Assembly (NCBI RefSeq): GCF_042186555.1
Contig: NC_133335.1
Coordinates: 177,407,419-177,471,418, forward strand
From: Aquarana catesbeiana
Taxonomy: Eukaryota > Chordata > Amphibia > Anura > Ranidae
DNA length: 64,000 bases
Direction: 5' to 3'
Shown here: positions 43,701 through 54,298 of the stretch, one piece after another
Layout: every line of letters starts with the position of its first letter
Position numbering within the stretch: position 1 is the stretch's first letter
Made by a program: the position numbers and the translations under genes
Notes under the pieces: generated by a model
What the model was told of the DNA's origin: nothing
The model's database searches: none
Seen by the model: the letters and a program-made list of their open reading frames with translations, nothing else

Positions 43701-45003
43701 TTAAATTCGCCCCAAAACATCAATGATGTTATTATTTTTTTTAATAACATCAGTGATTTGTTGCTGGATGTTTTGCAATTGGAGATTACATCCCATGATC
43801 TCCCCTATCAGTATCTGGGCACTTTCTGATGTAAAGCGTTCTGGATCCCGATCACCTAAAAAGAGATAAAGAACAAAAAAAACAGGTCTCAAAAATCTGC
43901 CACCATCCATCTCTTTTACCTGAGCCTGTGGTCGCAGACACTCACCTGTTGTGGTGCCAATCTCCACCACGTCTTCTTCTTCCTCCTGCTCTTCTTCTTG
44001 TGTTTGGGGTATTTTCCCTTCTTCCAGAGGGGGGTCTCCTGGGATGAGGGGTGTCCGAGTCTTTTCTCCCCTATGTAAAACAAAAATGGTATACTTAGCA
44101 CACAGATATTTGATGGCAGAACTCTAGAAATAGGAAACATTGCTTGGAAGTGGGGTACAATTTTCTATGTTAGCCGAGTTCAAAGATGTATTTTTTTTAT
44201 TGCCCTTTGTCAAGCTGCAATACTTTACCTGTTTGGTACAAGCTTCACAGATGGAGACCCCCCCTATAGTATACACTGGAGCACCTGTGTGCCCCCCCTA
44301 ATAAAAATGGTGTTCTTGTGTCCCACACTAGTGCTCCAGTGTCCAGATGTGAAAACAGCTGCTCAGTGTCCTCTCCTTACACACAATCTAGTTTGCATTT
44401 CATTCTAGTAACAAATCCATCTACACAAACAAATATTTGGCATCCAAGTAGGCCCAAAAAAAATGTGTGAAAATGCATATGGCCTAAACAATGGTGTTCT
44501 AGAGGCCGAAAGAAAAAATGTTTGATACGAACGAATAATGGGCCCATGAACATTAAAGTTGACCTTTTAAACGTTACAATTACTAAAAGCATATGGAGCA
44601 GAACGAACGGAATAAAGACAGAAAGAATATGAACACAGCACAACTACTTACTTTTTTGCAGCACTCTCCGGATCTTTCGGTACTGCTCCGGCTCTCTCAA
44701 CTTCAGGTCCGACCACCGCTTCCTGAGCTGATCTTTAGACCTTCGTACCCCGAAATTCCTCTCCAGACTCCGGACCACTTTACCAATGATTTTTGCCTTT
44801 CGGATGTTGGGGTTGGGGTAAGGCCCATATTTTCCGTCATAGTCGGACTTCTTCATGATGTCGACCATCTCCAACATCTCCCCAAACGACATATTTGTGG
44901 CCTTAAAACGTCTCCTTCTGGATCGGGACGTGCCTGGATCTGGGCTTTCCTCCTCCTCCTCGTTGTTCGAATTATCACGCACCTGGTGTAACTCCGCCAT
45001 CAT
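43701..45003 (-). CDS. Harbinger-B SANT/Myb-like protein gene (multi-exon)
   Basis: Exon 1, 45003-44652: MMAELHQVRDNSNNEEEEES, then the SANT/Myb-like domain (MSFGEMLEMVDIMKKSDYDG, RKAKIIGKVVRSLERNFGVR, RSKDQLRKRWSDLKLREPEQ), donor GTAAGT. Downstream blocks with splice signals: 44284-44229 (VSICEACTKQ), 44070 to about 43946 (acidic, QTQEEEQEEEEDVVEIGTTT, donor GTGAGT) and 43855-43701 (SESAQILIGEIMGCNLQLQN, ending IIDVLGRI). Exon phases do not all agree: a one-base difference at the start of the acidic exon against Harbinger-A leaves its integrity open. It is the DNA-binding helper for the transposase. Confidence 0.78.
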
Positions 45004-45291
45004 GCTCTTCCCCCACTGCGCCGAACGAAAAGGGGCGGGGAATAGAATAGAAAGAACGTCAGGGGTGGGCGGAGTTACACACATGCGCAGTGTGTATAAA
45101 GCGTAACACGCGTGCGTATTACGTACGATCTGTGAGCGGAGGAAGGAGCATTGGACGCGCCAATCGTAAGAACGAAGGTAAGAGACAAACTTGGGCCTAT
45201 ACTGCTTCTAGATTGAGGCCTATATTGTAACAAGATTAGGAGAGTTTTGTCTGACATTAGGCTTTGTCTTGTGTTGTGTCTTGCAGTGAAC
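45004..45291. promoter_or_regulatory. Divergent promoter between SANT and MADF (Harbinger-B)
   Basis: About 290 bp. It contains GCGCAGTGTGTATAAAGCGT (a TATAAA at about 45095 oriented towards MADF), ACGCGTGCGTATTACGTACG and other CpG-rich words, then a 5' UTR intron ending GTCTTGCAG just before the MADF start. The same arrangement occurs in Harbinger-A. Confidence 0.55.
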
Positions 45292-46125
45292 ATGGATATC
45301 TTAATGAGAGATACTGACTTCATGTCACTATTCATTGATATGCTAAGGGAGCTGCCCTGTCTGTGGGAGATTACCCACCCCCATTTCAAGAACCAAGCAA
45401 AGAGGAAGGCAGCACTGGAGCAATTGTGTGAAATTGTGAAGCAGGTGATCCCCACGGCAGACATCACCTATTTAAAGATATTAATTGGTTGCCTGAGGAG
45501 CACATATCTAAGGGAGCGCAAGAAAGTCCTGGATTCACAGAGATCCGGAGCAGCAGATGACATCTATGTCCCCAGGATGTTGTACTATGACAGGCTGCAT
45601 TTTCTGGCAGGCCAGACTGAACCCAGGCCATCCCTCTCCAGTCTTCCTTCCACGCTTCCTTCCCCCCCGGCTGAGGCTTCTGACGCCCAACCTGGGCCTT
45701 CCAGGCCATATGTGGAGGAGCCCAGATTGAGCCAGGTATAGCATTCCTCTAAATATTTCTGCTTGTCCAATCAATGATGTTAACTAGATGTTAGTTTGGA
45801 GTACTAATTTATGATTGTGATTGATGATGCAAAAACTAAAACTATGTCCCTTTTTCATACACAGGGAAGTCTCAGCCAGGAGGTGGCTGATCTGCAGGTC
45901 CCTCCACCCCCCCTGAAAACAGAAAGTGGCAGCAGGAGGAGTAGCCTAGAGGAGGCGGCTATCAGATTTTTTTGGAGGGCTACAGAGGTCCTGGGAGCAC
46001 CACAGACCAGGGAGGAGAATATTGCTGCATTCATTGCCTATAAAATGCAGAGGATGGAGGAGGGCCAACAAGCCATGTGTCAGGCCCTCATATCAGAGGC
46101 TCTGGCGAAAGGTGTGAGGGGCTAA
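45292..46125 (+). CDS. Harbinger-B MADF-BESS-like protein, two exons
   Basis: Exon 1 is 45292-45735 (148 codons) after a TCTTGCAG acceptor in the 5' UTR, donor GTATAG. Exon 2 is 45865-46125 (86 codons and stop) after TACACAG. Phase 0, 234 aa, no lesion. The MADF domain spans residues 10-90: FIDMLRELPCLWEITHPHFK, QAKRKAALEQLCEIVKQVIP, YLKILIGCLRSTYLRERKKV. The C-terminus has a BESS-like helix (FIAYKMQRMEEGQQAMCQAL). MADF proteins bind DNA and BESS motifs mediate protein contacts; MADF-type ORFs are known partners of some PIF elements. The domain call is strong; a role in transposition is inferred from conservation in both Harbinger families here. Confidence 0.88.
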
Positions 46126-46151
46126 CTTACACCTCACACACAGCTTTGGGA

Positions 46152-46262
46152 TGGTCCTCCTCCTCCTCCTGCAGGTCCTCCTCCTCCTCCTCCCTCTCCT
46201 CCAGGGCCTCCCAGTCCTCCTCCAGGTCCTCCCAGTCCTCCTCCTCCTGCCACATCTCCAAC
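46152..46262. repeat. CCT-rich microsatellite
   Basis: (TCC)n/CAGGTCCTCC-type pyrimidine repeat 3' of the MADF stop. Its long Glu/Gly-rich antisense translations are compositional. Confidence 0.85.
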
Positions 46263-46269
46263 AGCACAG

Positions 46270-46548
46270 CCACAGCCCGGAAGGAAGTGTGAAAGGAAGA
46301 CCAGAGAGTGATTGCCCTGGATCCAGTCTGGTCGGCCAAAAGATGCAGCCTCTTGTGGTACCACAGCCTGGGGACACAGATGTCATCTGCTGCTATCCGA
46401 GTCTCTGTGAATCCCGGACCAGACTGCACTCCCTTACATATGGACTCCTCAGGCCACCAATTTTGAGGTTTAAGAATTGATGTCTGCCGTGGGGGTCCCA
46501 GGCTTCGCTAATTTCTCCTGTTGATCCAGTGTTGCCTTCCTCTTTGTT
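46270..46548 (-). pseudogene. Inverted partial copy of MADF exon 1
   Basis: On the minus strand the sequence parallels MADF exon 1 (about 45405-45660). It begins near GAGGAAGGCAACACTGGATC, passes CCCACGGCAGACATCA, GGCCTGAGGAG and ATTCACAGAGA, and encodes AADDICVPRLWYHKRLHLLA against the gene's AADDIYVPRMLYYDRLHFLA. It is diverged and frame-broken. Its position, inverted and 145 bp past the MADF stop, means a read-through transcript could pair with the MADF coding exon. Confidence 0.82.
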
Positions 46549-47346
46549 TGGTTCTGAGCCCTTAATAAAGGATTTTTGTTTTGAATTATACTCTCCTATG
46601 TGTTTTACTTCAAAAATGACAGTTTGTTTGTGAGGATTCAGGTACATTTCAAATATACAATGTGAAATGAACAAGGGACACCAACAACAAAAAATCTCAT
46701 GGAGATTAAATAATAAAAGATATCAATGGTGTTGTGGTAACTTGCCACACAAAACACACACAAAAATATTCTGGAGTAAAAATAAAAATAACATTGAACA
46801 AAGATCAGCCTTGGAAAAAATCCAAACATTAAAGAAAAAAAAAGGCTTAAAAAGAAAAAAATAAAAACATAAAAAATATAAAACTGTCAGATGTGACAAC
46901 TAATAACAATATATTGAGGGAATCCCACTAAAAAAACACAAATAAAACTTTGTGAGAAGTGTGTGTGAATATGAGCAGCAAAACGACTTAATTCTTGTCA
47001 CATTATAAAGAAGAAGAGAGTGCGCTGTATTAAACCATTTTTAACATTGCAGCGTGACGAAAGTGCTGTATCCATTGCGAACGCTAAGTTTACCAGAACG
47101 AGCTGTCCCGTGTCGGAATTTCTTCTGAGCATGCGTGGCACTTTGTGCGTCGGAACAGGCCACACACGGTCGGAATTGACGCGATCGGATTTTGTTGTCG
47201 GAAAATTTTATCTTCTGCTGTCCAACTTTGTGTGTCGGAAAATCCGATGGAAAATGTCCGATGGAGCCCACACACGGTCGGAATTTCCGACAACACGCTC
47301 CGATCGAACATTTTCCATCGGAAAATCCGACCGTGTGTACGGGGCA
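46549..47346. other. Harbinger-B right arm: A-rich sequence and subterminal TIR-word palindromes
   Basis: 46549-47040 is A-rich with no gene. 47100-47346 is packed with copies of CACACGGTCGGAATT and its complement in both orientations (e.g. GGCCACACACGGTCGGAATT near 47158 and CCCACACACGGTCGGAATTT near 47267), ending in the TIR. These resemble short ranoid Harbinger MITEs and could be repeated transposase-binding sites. Confidence 0.65.
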
Positions 47347-47439
47347 TTACAGGAGAACATTTCCCTTCCTAGGGGTAGATTTCATCTCACTACCTGTTGT
47401 CTCCGTCCGTTTGCAAGTATGAGTCATTTATAAGTTGGA

Positions 47440-48310
47440 TGTTTGAAAGTAGGGGCCTGCCCTATATACTCAGCTGAAATTAGGGCCTTAGGTGTTGTTG
47501 TGGCCACAACACTGTAAGCCCTCACAGGGCCCTGCTGTGAAATATTAGATCAAGAATTGTAAATACATGCCCCTGTTGAACAGGGCCAGAAAAATTGGGC
47601 CTTTGGTGGTGGTGCTGGTGCCACAACACTGTAAGTCCTCACAGTTATTCTTGGTGGGTGCAGAAATGGGCCCTGCTGTGAAATATTAGATCAAAAATTC
47701 TAATTACATGTCCCTGTTGAACTGGGGCTGAAAAATTGGGCCTTAGGCACTGGTGCTGGTGCCACAACACTGCAACCCCTCACAGATACTCTAGTTGGAG
47801 CGCAGGAACGAGCCCTGCTGCAAAGAATTGCATCAAAAATTGGAATTACACACCCCTATTAAACAGGGGCTGAAAAATTGGGCCTTAGGCACTGGTGCTG
47901 GTGCCACAACACTGCAACCCCCCACAGATACTCTAGTTGGAGTGCAGGAACTAGTCCTGCTGCAAAGAATTGCATCAAAAATTGTAATTACACACCCCTG
48001 TTAAACAGGGACTGAAAAATTGGGCCTTAGGCACTGGTGCTGGTGCCACAACACTGCAACCCCTCACAGATACTCTAGTTGGAGCGCAGGAACTAGCCCT
48101 GCTGCAAAGAATTGCATCAAAAATTGTAATTACACGCCCCTGTTAAAAAGGGACTGAAAAATTGGGCCTTAGGCACTAGTGCTGGTGCCACAACACTGCA
48201 ACCCCTCACAGATACTCTAGTTGGAGTGCAGGAACTAGTCCTGCTGCAAAGAATTGCATCAAAAATTGTAATTACATGCCCCTGTCAAACAGGGGCTGAA
48301 AAATCAGGCA
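47440..48310. repeat. About 125-bp tandem repeats in the hAT transposase 3' region
   Basis: About six to seven units of GGGCCTTAGGCACTGGTGCT followed by GCCACAACACTGCAACCCC, GATACTCTAGTTGGAG and AAGAATTGCATCAAAAATTG. Inner units are most alike, outer ones more degraded. Downstream of the transposase stop, so likely 3' UTR or subterminal sequence. Confidence 0.88.
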
Positions 48311-48458
48311 CTGGTGGCGGCGCCCATGAACCAAAAATGTTCTTACAAGCTATCAGCATGATCATTGAGGAGGAAGAGGATAATTACTCAGCATAACAGG
48401 ATAGTCACTCAGCATCAGCATAGGCAGTCTTTGAAGGGATCTGACATTTCAAAAAAAA

Positions 48459-51400
48459 TTATTCAGTTACATCAGCATCAGGTGCTTGGTACCTGGTGGT
48501 GATCCAAGATGGATTCATTTTTATGAAGGTAAGTCGATCGACCGAGTCGGTGGACAGACGCACCTTGTGATCGGTTACAAAGCCTCCAGCAGCACTGAAT
48601 GTGCGTTCTGAAAGAAAGCTGGATGCAGGACAGGCCAGTAGCTCAATTGCATACTGTGCAAGCTCTGGCCAGTGATCCATCCTCAAGACCCAGTAACCCA
48701 GAGGATTTTCGGTGGGAAAGGTGTCCAAGTCAGATCTTGCCCCTAGGTATTCCTGCACCATGTAAAACAGACGCTGGCGATGGTTGCTGGAACCAATCAT
48801 ACCTTGGGGCTGCGGCTGCATCGGTCAGACGGCCACCTTCTCCACCGCTCCTTCTTTGACTGACCGAAGCCTCAGCAACACGTTATCCAGAAACAGGAGT
48901 TTGTAACCTCCCAGTCTCTGGGAACGCGTTGCACAGACCTTTCTGCAAGGCCTCCCGAAGATGTTTCATGCTCTGCTCCCTCTGCGACGGCAAGATAAGG
49001 TCCGCAACCTTACCCTTGTAACGTGGATCAAGGAGGGTTGCCAGCCAGTATTGTTCCTTCTCCTTGATACTATGAATATGAGGATCCTTTCGCAGGCTTT
49101 GCAGGATCAGGGAGGCCATGCAGCGTAGGTTTGCTGAGGCATTCGGTCCGGAGTACTCTGGGTCACTGAGGACGACCTGATCCGCAGCCACCTCCTCCCA
49201 GCCACGTACAAGTCAATGTGTTTCTTGGGACTGTAAATGATCCCTTAAAGACTGCTTCTGATGCTGAGTGCCAGGCTCCACCTCCATACTGACACAATCC
49301 TCCTCCTCCTCCTGCTCCTCCTCCTCTTCCTGTGTGATCGGTGGGCACGCAGGAACACTGTCTGGATAAAGGGGGCCTTGAGAGCTAAGGAAGTCCTCCT
49401 CTTCCTGCCTCTGTCCTGCCTCAAGTGCCCTGTCCATTATTCCACGCAGTGTGTGCTCCAACAGGTGGACAAGGGGGACAGTGTCACTGATGCATGCACT
49501 GTCACTGCTCACCATCCTCATGGCCTCCTCAAATGGTGACAGGACAGTGCATGCATCCCTGATCATGGCCCACTGGCATGGGGAAAAAAAACAAGCTCCC
49601 CTGACCCTGTCCTGGTGCCATAGTCGCACAGGTACTCATTGATGGCCCTCTGTTGCATGTGCAGCTGCTGCAGCATGGCCAACGTTGAGTTTCACCTGGT
49701 AGGCATGTCACAGATTAGGCGGTTCTTGGGCAGGTTAAATTCCTTTTTGGAGGTCTGCCAGCCGAGCACTGGCATTATATGACCAGCGGAAATGCACACA
49801 GACTTTCCTGGCCTGCCTCAGGACATCCTGTAAGCCCAGGTACCTGCCCAAGAACCGCTGCACCACCAAGTTAAGGACGTGAAACAAACAGGGCACATGG
49901 ATCATTTGTTCCTTTCGAATGGTGGAGAGGAGGTTGGTGCCATTGTCGCAAACCACCATTCCTGCCTTAAGTTGGCGTGGCGTCAACCACCTCTGAACCT
50001 GCCCCTGCAGAGCTGACAGAACCTCTGCCCCAGTGTGGCTCCTGCCCCCCAAGCACACCAGCTCAAGCACCGCATGGCATCTTTTGGCCTGCATACTTGC
50101 GTAGCCCCTTGAACGCCTACAGAGCTGGTTCCGAGGACAAAGCACAGGAAGAGACCATGGAGGAAGAAGAAGAGGAGGGGGTGGAGGAGAGAGGTGTGTC
50201 AGAATCACTAGTAGTGGCATTTTGGAGACGTGGTGGTGGAACAACCTCCAACACTACTGCACCTTGTCCTGCATCCTTCCCAGCTGCCAGAAGAGTCACC
50301 CAAACTTAGGTAACGTCCCTGTCCATGCCTGCTGGACCATGAGTCAGTGGTAATATGCACCTTACCGCTGACCGCCCTGTCCAGCGAGGCCAAGACATTG
50401 CCTTCCACATGCCGATAGAGAGCCGGAATCGACTTCCGTGAGAAAAAGTGACGTTTGGGAACCTGCCACTGAGGAACCGCACATTCCACAAACTCAAAGA
50501 AGGGGGCAGAGTCTACCAACTGAAAAGGTAGCAGTTGAAGTGCTAGCAATTTTGCCAAGCTAGTATTCAACCGCTGAGCATGTGGATGGCTGGGAGCGAA
50601 TTTCTTTTTGCGGTGCAGCAGCTGGGGCAGGGAAATTTGCCTGGTACAATCTGACGTCGGTGCCCGCAAGTACTTGGCTGTGACACACCTAATTCTACAC
50701 CTTCATTCCTCTCAGTGCAGGTCTCAGAGAGGACTGAATGTATAGTGGGGTTGGAGATCCCAGCTGATGAGGAGTAAGGAGAAGTCCTCTTTGTTTTTTG
50801 GTGTGGGTCCCTTAGATACGCTTGCCAATGAACTGCATGGCAGGTCAACATATGTCTGGTCAAGCATGTGGTGCCCAAGCGGGAGATGTTTTGGCCATGC
50901 GAGATACGCTTGAGACATATGTTGCAAATAGCAGCGATGCCATCTGATGCACTCGTCTCAAAAAAGGCCCACACCAAAGAACTTTTGGAATAACGAGCAG
51001 AGACAGTAGCGTCCTGCACATGCGGAGCTCTGAGGTGTGATGCAGTCAGTGTGCTGCCCTTAGGCTGGCCCCTGGAGGGCATCCTGCCTAGTTGGTGATG
51101 TGCCTCCTCCTCCTCTCTCCTATCAGGCACCCACGTTGAGTCAGTGACCTCATCATTTCCTCCCTCCTCATCACTGGAGCAAACCTGGCAGTATGCTGCA
51201 GCAGGAGGAACATGACTGCCAGATTGCTGTCCTTCTCGGGCACCCCCTCTGTCCGTGCTCACGTTACTGGCTTCATCTAGCTCAGTATCATCATCAGAGC
51301 CTTCTAAACGCTGTGCATCCTCCTGGAGCATGTACCCAACACTGTGGTCAAACAGTTCAGGGGACTCCTCAGGAGGACATGGTGGGACTAGGGAAGGAGT

Positions 51401-51709
51401 CACTGATGCCACTGAGCCGAGGGAAGAGGCCGCGTTGGCAGCTGCTTTGCCAGACAAAGTACCCTGAGCATGGGTGAGAGAGGATGAGGAGGATGTTGAT
51501 GGCTTGGTCATCCACTCGACCAAGTCTTCCGCATGTTGCGGCTCAACACGGCCAGCTGCCAAAAAAAAGGCCAAGCATGTCCCACGGCCACGTGCTAATG
51601 AGGATGCACCATGTCCACGACCAGCACTGTTGCCTCTAGACACAGAGCTTGCTTGCCCTCTTTTATTGGCTTGTGACTGTCTGCCTCTCCTTGTTGGCCT
51701 TCCAGACAT
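48459..51709 (-). pseudogene. hAT transposase with BED zinc finger, broken
   Basis: Read on the minus strand from ATG 51709 (MSGRPTRRGRQSQANKRG). In order: a Ser/Pro-rich N-terminus; a BED finger (AICNICLKRISHGQN...CLTRHMLTCH, near 50870); the RNase H-like core start (VHITTDSWSSRHGQGRY near 50330); MVVCDNGTNLL and the adjacent CLFHVLNLVVQRFL (near 49900); an all-helical insertion with an acidic run; ATLLDPRYKG (near 49020); and the C-terminal dimerisation domain (YAIELLACPASSFLSERTFS, near 48630). Several frameshifts and stops separate these blocks. It mobilises the surrounding hAT; the 8-bp target duplication agrees. This copy cannot make full-length protein. Confidence 0.93.
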
Positions 51710-51746
51710 ACTAATGGCCTGCAGTGAGATGTAGCTGCACTAAGCT

Positions 51747-51749
<3 letters not shown>

Positions 51750-51782
<33 letters not shown>
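51750..51782. repeat. (TA)n microsatellite
   Basis: Short TA tract just upstream of the hAT transposase start. Confidence 0.85.
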
Positions 51783-51787
<5 letters not shown>

Positions 51788-51839
51788 CTGATACTGCAGC
51801 TAGCAAAATCAACTGCCTGTCTGTAGTATTATTAGTATG

Positions 51840-53935
51840 AGAACACCACCAATCTTCTACAGGTAGCTTTAGCTGAACACTGTGCAGAGGTCGGACTACA
51901 CTAACTTGTAGTTTTAGCTGAACACTGTGCAGAGGTCGCACTACACTAACGTGTAAATAATGTAGCTGTCTGCTGTAGTAATAGGATCAGGAAAACAACA
52001 CCAACCTTCTACAGGTAGCTTTAGCTTAACACTGTGCAGAGGTCACACTACAGTAACTTGTAGCTTTAGCTGAACACTGTGCAGAGGTCACACTACACTA
52101 ACGTGTAAATAATGTAGCTGCCTGCGGTAGTGATAGGATCAGGAAAACAACACCAACCTTCTACAGGTAGCTTTAGCTGAACACTGTGCAGAGGTCGCAC
52201 TACACTAAAGTGTAAATAATGTAGCTACCTGCGGTAGTGATAGGATCAGGAAAACACCACCAACCTTCTACAGGTAGCTTTAGCTGAACACTGTGCAGAG
52301 GTTGCACTACACTAACGTGTAAATAATGTAGCTGCCTGCGGTAGTGATAGGATCAGGAAAACAACACCAACCTTCTACAGGTAGCTTTAGCTGAACACTG
52401 TGCAGAGGTCGCACTACAGTAACTTGTAGCTTTAGCTGAACACTGTGCACAGGTTGCACTACACTAACTTGTAGCTTTAGCTGAACACTGTGCAGAGGTT
52501 GCACTACACTAACATGTAAATAATGTAGCTGCCTGCGGTAGTGATAGGATCAGGAAAACAACACCAATCTTCTACAGGTAGCTTTAGCTGAACACTGTGC
52601 AGAGGTGGCACTACAGTAACTTTTAGCTTTAGCTGAACACTGTGCAGAGGTGGCACTACACTAACTTGTAGCTTTAGCTGAACACTGTGCAGAGGTCGCA
52701 CTACACTAACTTGTAGCTTTAGCTGAACACTGTGCAGAGGTCGCACTACACTAACGTGTAAATAATGTAGCTGCCTGCGGTAGTGATAGGATCAGGAAAA
52801 CAACACCAACTTTCTACAGGTAGCTTTAGCTGAACACTGTGCAGAGGTCGCACTACAGTAACTTGTAGCTTTAGCTGAACACTGTGCAGAAGTCGCACTA
52901 CCCTAACTTGTAGCTTTAGCTGAACACTGTGCAGAGGTCGCACTACACTAACTTGTAGCTTTAGCTGGACACTTTGCAGAAGTCGCACTATACTAACTTG
53001 TAGCTTTAGCTGAACACTGTGCAGAGGTCGCACTACACTAACTTGTAGCTTTAGCTGAACACTGTGCAGAGGTCGCACTACATCAACTTGTAGCTTTAGC
53101 TGAACACTGTGCAGAGGTCGCACTACACTAACTTGTAGCTTTAGCTGAACACTGTGCAGAGGTCGCACTACACTAACTTGTAGCTTTAGCTAGCTGAACA
53201 CTGTGCAGAGGTCGCACTACACTAACTTGTAGCTTTAGCTGAACACTATGCAGAAGTCGCACTACACTAAATTGTAGCTTTAGCTGAACACTGTGCAGAG
53301 GTTGCACTGCACTAACCTGTAGCTTTAGCTGAACACTGTGCAGAGGTCTCACTGCACAAACTTGTAGCTTTAGCTAAACACTGTGCAGAAGTCGCACTAC
53401 ACTAAAAAATAATGTAGCTGCCTGCGGTACTGATAGGATCAGAAAAACACCACCAATCTTCTACAGGTAGCTTTAGCTGAACACTGTGCAGAGGTCGCAC
53501 TACCCTAACTTGCAGCTTTAGCTGAACACTGTGCAGAGGTCACACTACACTAACTTGTAGCTTTAGCTGAATACTATGCAGAAGTCGCACTACACTAACT
53601 TGTAGCTTTAGCTGAACACTGTGCAGAGGTCGCACTACACTAACTTGTAGCTTTAGCTGAACACTATGCAGAAGTCGCACTACACTAAATTGTAGCTTTA
53701 GCTGAACACTGTGCAGAGGTCGCACTACACTAACCTGTAGCTTTAGCTGAACACTGTGCAGAGGTCTCACTACACAAACTTGTAGCTTTAGCTGAACACT
53801 GTGCAGAAGTCGCACTACACTAAAAAATAATGTAGCTGCCTGCGGTAGTGATAGGATCAGAAAAACACCACCAATCTTCTACAGGTAGCTTTAGCTGAAC
53901 ACTGTGCAGAGGTCGCACTACACTAACTGTAAATA
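51840..53935. repeat. Subterminal array of 45-bp repeats with higher-order structure (hAT)
   Basis: Roughly 35 copies of a 45-bp unit, CTTGTAGCTTTAGCTGAACA followed by CTGTGCAGAGGTCGCACTACACTAA. Runs of one to about ten units are separated by a recurrent spacer of about 60 bp (AATAATGTAGCTGCCTGCGG ... CAACCTTCTACAGG), giving a higher-order pattern. It lies between the transposase start and the right TIR, i.e. 5' UTR/subterminal. The unit length is a multiple of three, so it produces long minus-strand ORFs (VRPLHSVQLKLQVSV) with no gene behind them. Confidence 0.93.
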
Positions 53936-54061
53936 CTGTAGCTAATAGGACTAATAGCATCAGAAGAACACCAGCAAATTTTCTTCAAATACTGTAACAA
54001 CACCTGCCTGCCTGTCAGTAGGAAGATAATAACAGGAACGGATCTAACTAAACTGAATACA

Positions 54062-54062
<1 letters not shown>

Positions 54063-54104
<42 letters not shown>
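54063..54104. repeat. (TA)n microsatellite
   Basis: TA tract in the hAT right arm, beyond the 45-bp array. Confidence 0.85.
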
Positions 54105-54108
<4 letters not shown>

Positions 54109-54298
54109 ACACCTGGGATGCATATATATATACACAATACACTGTAAGTGCAGCTAACTGACTGACTGACTACCTAATCTATCTAACTTAAATCAAATGA
54201 CACTGTCTCTCTGTCTCTGTCTCTCAACGCCGGAACACACTACACAGGGCCGACGTGCAGGCGGCCTTATATTGTGTGGGGCGTGTACTAAACCCCCT

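Larger units (their letters stand above)
40187..47346. mobile_element. Harbinger-B: complete three-gene PIF/Harbinger element
   Basis: 7,160 bp between TTA duplications (40184-40186, 47347-47349). Both ends begin TGCCCCGTACACACGGTCGG read inward, a perfect terminal match of about 21 bp. Further TCCGACCGTGTGT-type words lie just inside, especially at 47100-47340. Genes: transposase (plus, 40663-42834), SANT/Myb (minus, 45003-43701), MADF (plus, 45292-46125). Transposase and MADF read open through canonical splice sites. It lies inside the hAT. Intact ends plus open genes make it a candidate autonomous element. Confidence 0.93.

Noticed and set aside
46093..46429. Glu/Gly/Arg-rich minus-strand ORFs
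   Set aside because: Mostly the CCT microsatellite read backwards; only the MADF-like part (46270-46548) is meaningful and is annotated as an inverted copy.
52307..53815. Long minus-strand ORFs encoding repeated VRPLHSVQLKLQVSV-type peptide
   Set aside because: Direct translation of the 45-bp satellite, whose length is a multiple of three; no non-repeat domain, and similar open frames reappear across the array.
51840..53935. CRISPR-like array (repeats with spacers)
   Set aside because: Units are contiguous 45-bp tandem repeats and the spacer is itself a repeated sequence; the genome is a vertebrate one full of TEs.
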